From: SCUN01 sp964355365
GTDB lineage: Bacteria > Acidobacteriota > Vicinamibacteria > Vicinamibacterales > SCN-69-37
Assembly (NCBI GenBank): GCA_964355365.1
Contig: CAYHEX010000010.1
Location: 1-31,941, forward strand
Length of the DNA stretch: 31,941 nt
Direction of reading: 5' to 3'
The notes under the pieces: generated by a model
Databases searched by the model: none
Told to the model about the DNA's origin: nothing
What the model saw: the letters and a program-made list of their open reading frames with translations, nothing else
Made by a program: the position numbers and the translations under genes
Part shown: positions 30,873 to 31,941 of the stretch, one piece after another
Position numbering within the stretch: position 1 is the first letter of the stretch
Layout of the letters: each line of letters opens with the position of its first letter

Positions 30873-30893
30873 AGCAGCATCTCAAACTAAACG

Positions 30894-30919
30894 GGGCGGA
30901 AGGATTGCTCCTTCCGCCC
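30894..30919 (-). terminator. GGGGCGG hairpin terminator 2
   Basis: An 11-bp stem, GGGCGGAAGGA (30894-30904) with TCCTTCCGCCC (30909-30919), has a 4-base loop. Read leftward it is followed by CGTTTAGTTTG. It lies 11 bases after the zinc-ribbon gene stop, the expected place for its terminator. Confidence 0.75.
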
Positions 30920-30930
30920 GGGGAATTGCA

Positions 30931-31176
30931 CTACGCAGCTTCAGCAACCACCATCAACGCCCGCTTCTTGCTGTCTCCTCGAACGCGGTAGCGCCGGCCA
31001 CACGCTGGACAATCCGTATGGCAATCGTGACCGAACTGAAAATACGAACGCCCAATCAACTGTTGCCCGCATTCGCAATTCCAAGAAGCGTTGTTCCCTT
31101 CTGCAATTGCCTCGCTCTTGGTTCCATTTGAATGAACGACATCAACAAACCGCAACTTCAACTGAACATCTGCCAT
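30931..31176 (-). CDS. Small zinc-ribbon protein
   Basis: An AAGGAAAG ribosome site precedes the ATG at 31176. The 81-residue product has a zinc-ribbon layout: CECGQQL (two Cys) followed after about 18 residues by HDCHTDCPACGRRYRVRG, giving four or more Cys/His ligands. The flanks are basic and beta-rich. Small zinc ribbons usually bind nucleic acid or recruit a partner protein. It lies between the restriction-modification genes and nrdJ, is transcribed leftward like nrdJ, and ends in a hairpin of the same kind as that of nrdJ, so it is probably native rather than part of the island. No specific role is visible. Confidence 0.7.
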   Translation of the reverse strand: MADVQLKLRFVDVVHSNGTKSEAIAEGNNASWNCECGQQLIGRSYFQFGHDCHTDCPACGRRYRVRGDSKKRALMVVAEAA

Positions 31177-31222
31177 TTGTGCTTTCCTTTCCCTACTTCA
31201 CAGATGCCATCCACATTTGCGG

Positions 31223-31330
31223 TTGACCTTCCGAACGCGTTGATACAAACTGCGTTCTACTCGAAGTCGGCCCGCAGGGCCGGACAGCAATGCCCTAGAG
31301 CCACGGTTACAGCCGTGGCTTTTTCTTTTA
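31223..31330 (+). ncRNA. Possible small RNA ending in a Rho-independent terminator
   Basis: TTGACC near 31223 and TACAAA 15 bp further on form a weak promoter. Downstream are two hairpins: CGGCCC-GCA-GGGCCG (about 31269-31283) and AGCCACGG-TTACAG-CCGTGGCT (31299-31320), the second followed by TTTTTCTTTT. No protein gene on this strand would need this terminator. It may be a small RNA, a leftover of a mobile element, or a stand-alone terminator. Confidence 0.35.
31299..31329 (+). terminator. Rho-independent terminator
   Basis: An 8-bp perfect stem (31299-31306 with 31313-31320), a 6-base loop, and a U-rich tail on the plus strand make a textbook intrinsic terminator. No annotated plus-strand gene lies just upstream. 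Confidence 0.75.
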
Positions 31331-31384
31331 CCGCGAGAGTTTATGTAATTCGGTAGTTCTGTTCTCTGTGCGTTCCAAATCAAG

Positions 31385-31412
31385 ACGGGGCGGAAGGTTA
31401 GTCCTCCGCCCC
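31385..31412 (-). terminator. GGGGCGG hairpin terminator 3 (nrdJ)
   Basis: CGGGGCGGA (31385-31393) pairs with TCCGCCCCG (31404-31412). Read leftward it is followed by TCTTGATTTGG. It lies about 70 bases past the nrdJ stop and has nearly the same sequence as the hairpins at 26501 and 30894. Confidence 0.65.
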
Positions 31413-31447
31413 GCTCAGTTTCCTTTGACCTCGGCCCTCTTACCTCG

Positions 31448-31479
31448 CCTTTGCCCTGTGCCCTCTGCCCTTTGCCCTT
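31448..31479. repeat. 7-bp tandem repeat abutting the nrdJ stop
   Basis: Plus-strand units CCTTTGC, CCTGTGC, CCTCTGC, CCTTTGC run up to the nrdJ stop codon (31481-31483). A 20-base stretch is identical to part of the repeat in the helicase gene at 1-47, but on the opposite strand relative to the coding direction. Confidence 0.75.
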
Positions 31480-31480
31480 G

Positions 31481-31941
31481 TCACGCGCATCCGCTCGTCG
31501 TCCCACAGTTCTGACACTTGTAGCAGGCACCTGACCGCACCATGATCGAGCCGCAGGTCGTGCACGGCGGCGCGTCTTCCTGGTTCTGCATTGAGGAGAA
31601 CTGGCTCTTGCTCGCTTTCGACGCCGGACCTGAAGGTCCGGCGCTACGAGCGCCGGCGCCTCCGCCGGCGCCTGCGCTGTTCGCCAGGGCCGCCACGTCA
31701 AGCGTCAGCTGTTCGGGCGTCGTCACCGTCTCCGGCACGTTGAGGCCGGCGGCGTACTTCGCTTCGTGCGACAGGAACTTCCCGGCCATCCACCGGAAGA
31801 TGTAGTCGACGATCGACTTCGCGAAGCGGACGTCGGGGTTCTTGGTCATGCCCGCCGGTTCGAAGCGGACGTGGCTGAACTTGTCGACCAGGTCCTGCAG
31901 CGGCACGCCGTACTGCAGCGCGTAGCTGATGGCCTGCGCGA
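31481..31941 (-). CDS. nrdJ: B12-dependent (class II) ribonucleotide reductase, C-terminal part
   Basis: The frame is open to the right edge, so only the last 153 residues are present. The segment YGVPLQDLVDKFSHVRFEPAG, the continuation KSIVDYIFRWMAGKF, and the C-terminal Cys-rich tail PPCTTCGSIMVRSGACYKC then NCGTTSGC are hallmarks of NrdJ, which makes deoxynucleotides using adenosylcobalamin. The tail cysteines shuttle electrons to the active site. Between the catalytic body and this tail is a linker in which AGAGGGAGARSAGPSGPAS is encoded by a dispersed palindromic repeat (31622-31671), read in frame. Zinc or disulfide residues are intact. Confidence 0.93.
   Translation of the reverse strand, partial: AQAISYALQYGVPLQDLVDKFSHVRFEPAGMTKNPDVRFAKSIVDYIFRWMAGKFLSHEAKYAAGLNVPETVTTPEQLTLDVAALANSAGAGGGAGARSAGPSGPASKASKSQFSSMQNQEDAPPCTTCGSIMVRSGACYKCQNCGTTSGCA
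31622..31671 (-). repeat. GGACCTTCAGGTCC palindrome inside nrdJ
   Basis: Arms GCCGGACC (31623-31630) and GGTCCGGC (31635-31642) flank TGAA and are followed by GCTACG, the same layout as at 2680. A second hairpin, GCGCCGGCG (31650-31658) with CGCCGGCGC (31663-31671), follows directly. The gene reads both in frame as a Gly/Ala/Ser/Pro linker. Confidence 0.85.

Larger units (their letters stand above)
31177..31480. other. 304-bp gene-free stretch
   Basis: Between the zinc-ribbon and nrdJ genes I see no convincing open frame. The stretch holds a possible short plus-strand transcription unit (31223-31330), a GGGGCGG hairpin (31385-31412) and a 7-bp tandem repeat (31448-31479). Confidence 0.6.

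Noticed and set aside
30641..30874. 77-codon plus-strand frame after the nuclease gene
   Set aside because: Ser/Arg/Pro-rich with no ribosome site, and antisense to the more plausible 73-residue frame.
27463..30888. Shared 12-mer TTTGAGATGCTG near 27470 and on the minus strand near 30880, as possible island attachment sites
   Set aside because: Too short, in opposite orientation, and not at the apparent GC break; probably chance.
1..31941. tRNA and rRNA genes
   Set aside because: I saw no cloverleaf ending in a T-loop GTTCRA-type motif and no rRNA-like segment; a tRNAscan or Infernal run would be decisive.

Overview
The window is GC-rich, densely coded bacterial DNA with short intergenic gaps and many ATG/GTG/TTG overlaps. 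It most likely comes from an Acidobacteriota genome, perhaps Vicinamibacteria. The markers are a PadR regulator next to an ADOP-type MacB/FtsX permease, a large VPS10/BNR-repeat 'sortilase-like' secreted protein, SYLF, DUF547 and PepSY-TM proteins, and many small secreted proteins. The taxon is inferred from family content, not from a marker gene. The sequence is a draft scaffold: it holds a 100-N gap (27108-27207) whose flanks are an identical 55-bp sequence, typical of a de Bruijn k-mer overlap.

Layout. 1-2668: the 5' part of an MrfA/YprA-type DEAD/DEAH helicase (minus strand, cut by the left edge), then a vapBC toxin-antitoxin pair. 2702-6471: a tightly overlapping minus-strand operon of alpha/beta hydrolase, DUF547 protein, SDR dehydrogenase and AGCS alanine/Na+ symporter. 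6510-10261: FKBP lipoprotein, SYLF protein, M20 peptidase, beta-carbonic anhydrase and a small basic secreted protein. 10263-14703: alpha/beta hydrolase with DUF3887, YdjM-like membrane protein and ICMT-like methyltransferase (minus), then a small secreted protein and a second M20 peptidase (plus). 14739-19624: PadR, ADOP permease and RecQ, all leftward, with a dyad operator over the padR promoter. 19720-22306: a three-gene leftward cluster that includes a secreted protein made of three copies of one module, and a divergent PepSY-TM protein. 22332-26466: the BNR/VPS10-like protein and divergent RlmD. 26513-27374: a dual-specificity-type phosphatase translationally coupled to a proline-rich small protein that the assembly gap has broken. 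27518-28303: a lipoprotein with an M23-like barrel that lacks the usual HxH. 28270-30684: a 5'-truncated small membrane-protein gene, then a Type II restriction-modification pair (C5 methyltransferase and PD-(D/E)XK nuclease) with visibly lower GC. 30651-31176: two small minus-strand genes, one a zinc ribbon. 31481-31941: the C-terminus of a B12-dependent ribonucleotide reductase, cut by the right edge.

The most unusual signal is not a gene. Two short dispersed repeat families sit between genes and inside them. A palindrome with core GGACCTTCAGGTCC lies in frame in the nrdJ linker, supplies the stop codon of the symporter, and forms a 20-bp-period array near the SYLF gene. A 7-bp tandem repeat (CCCTSTG type) lies in frame inside the helicase and abuts the nrdJ stop codon. 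A third family, GGGGCGG hairpins, follows three leftward genes and probably acts as terminators. The best candidate for a mobile system is the restriction-modification island with its truncated neighbour.
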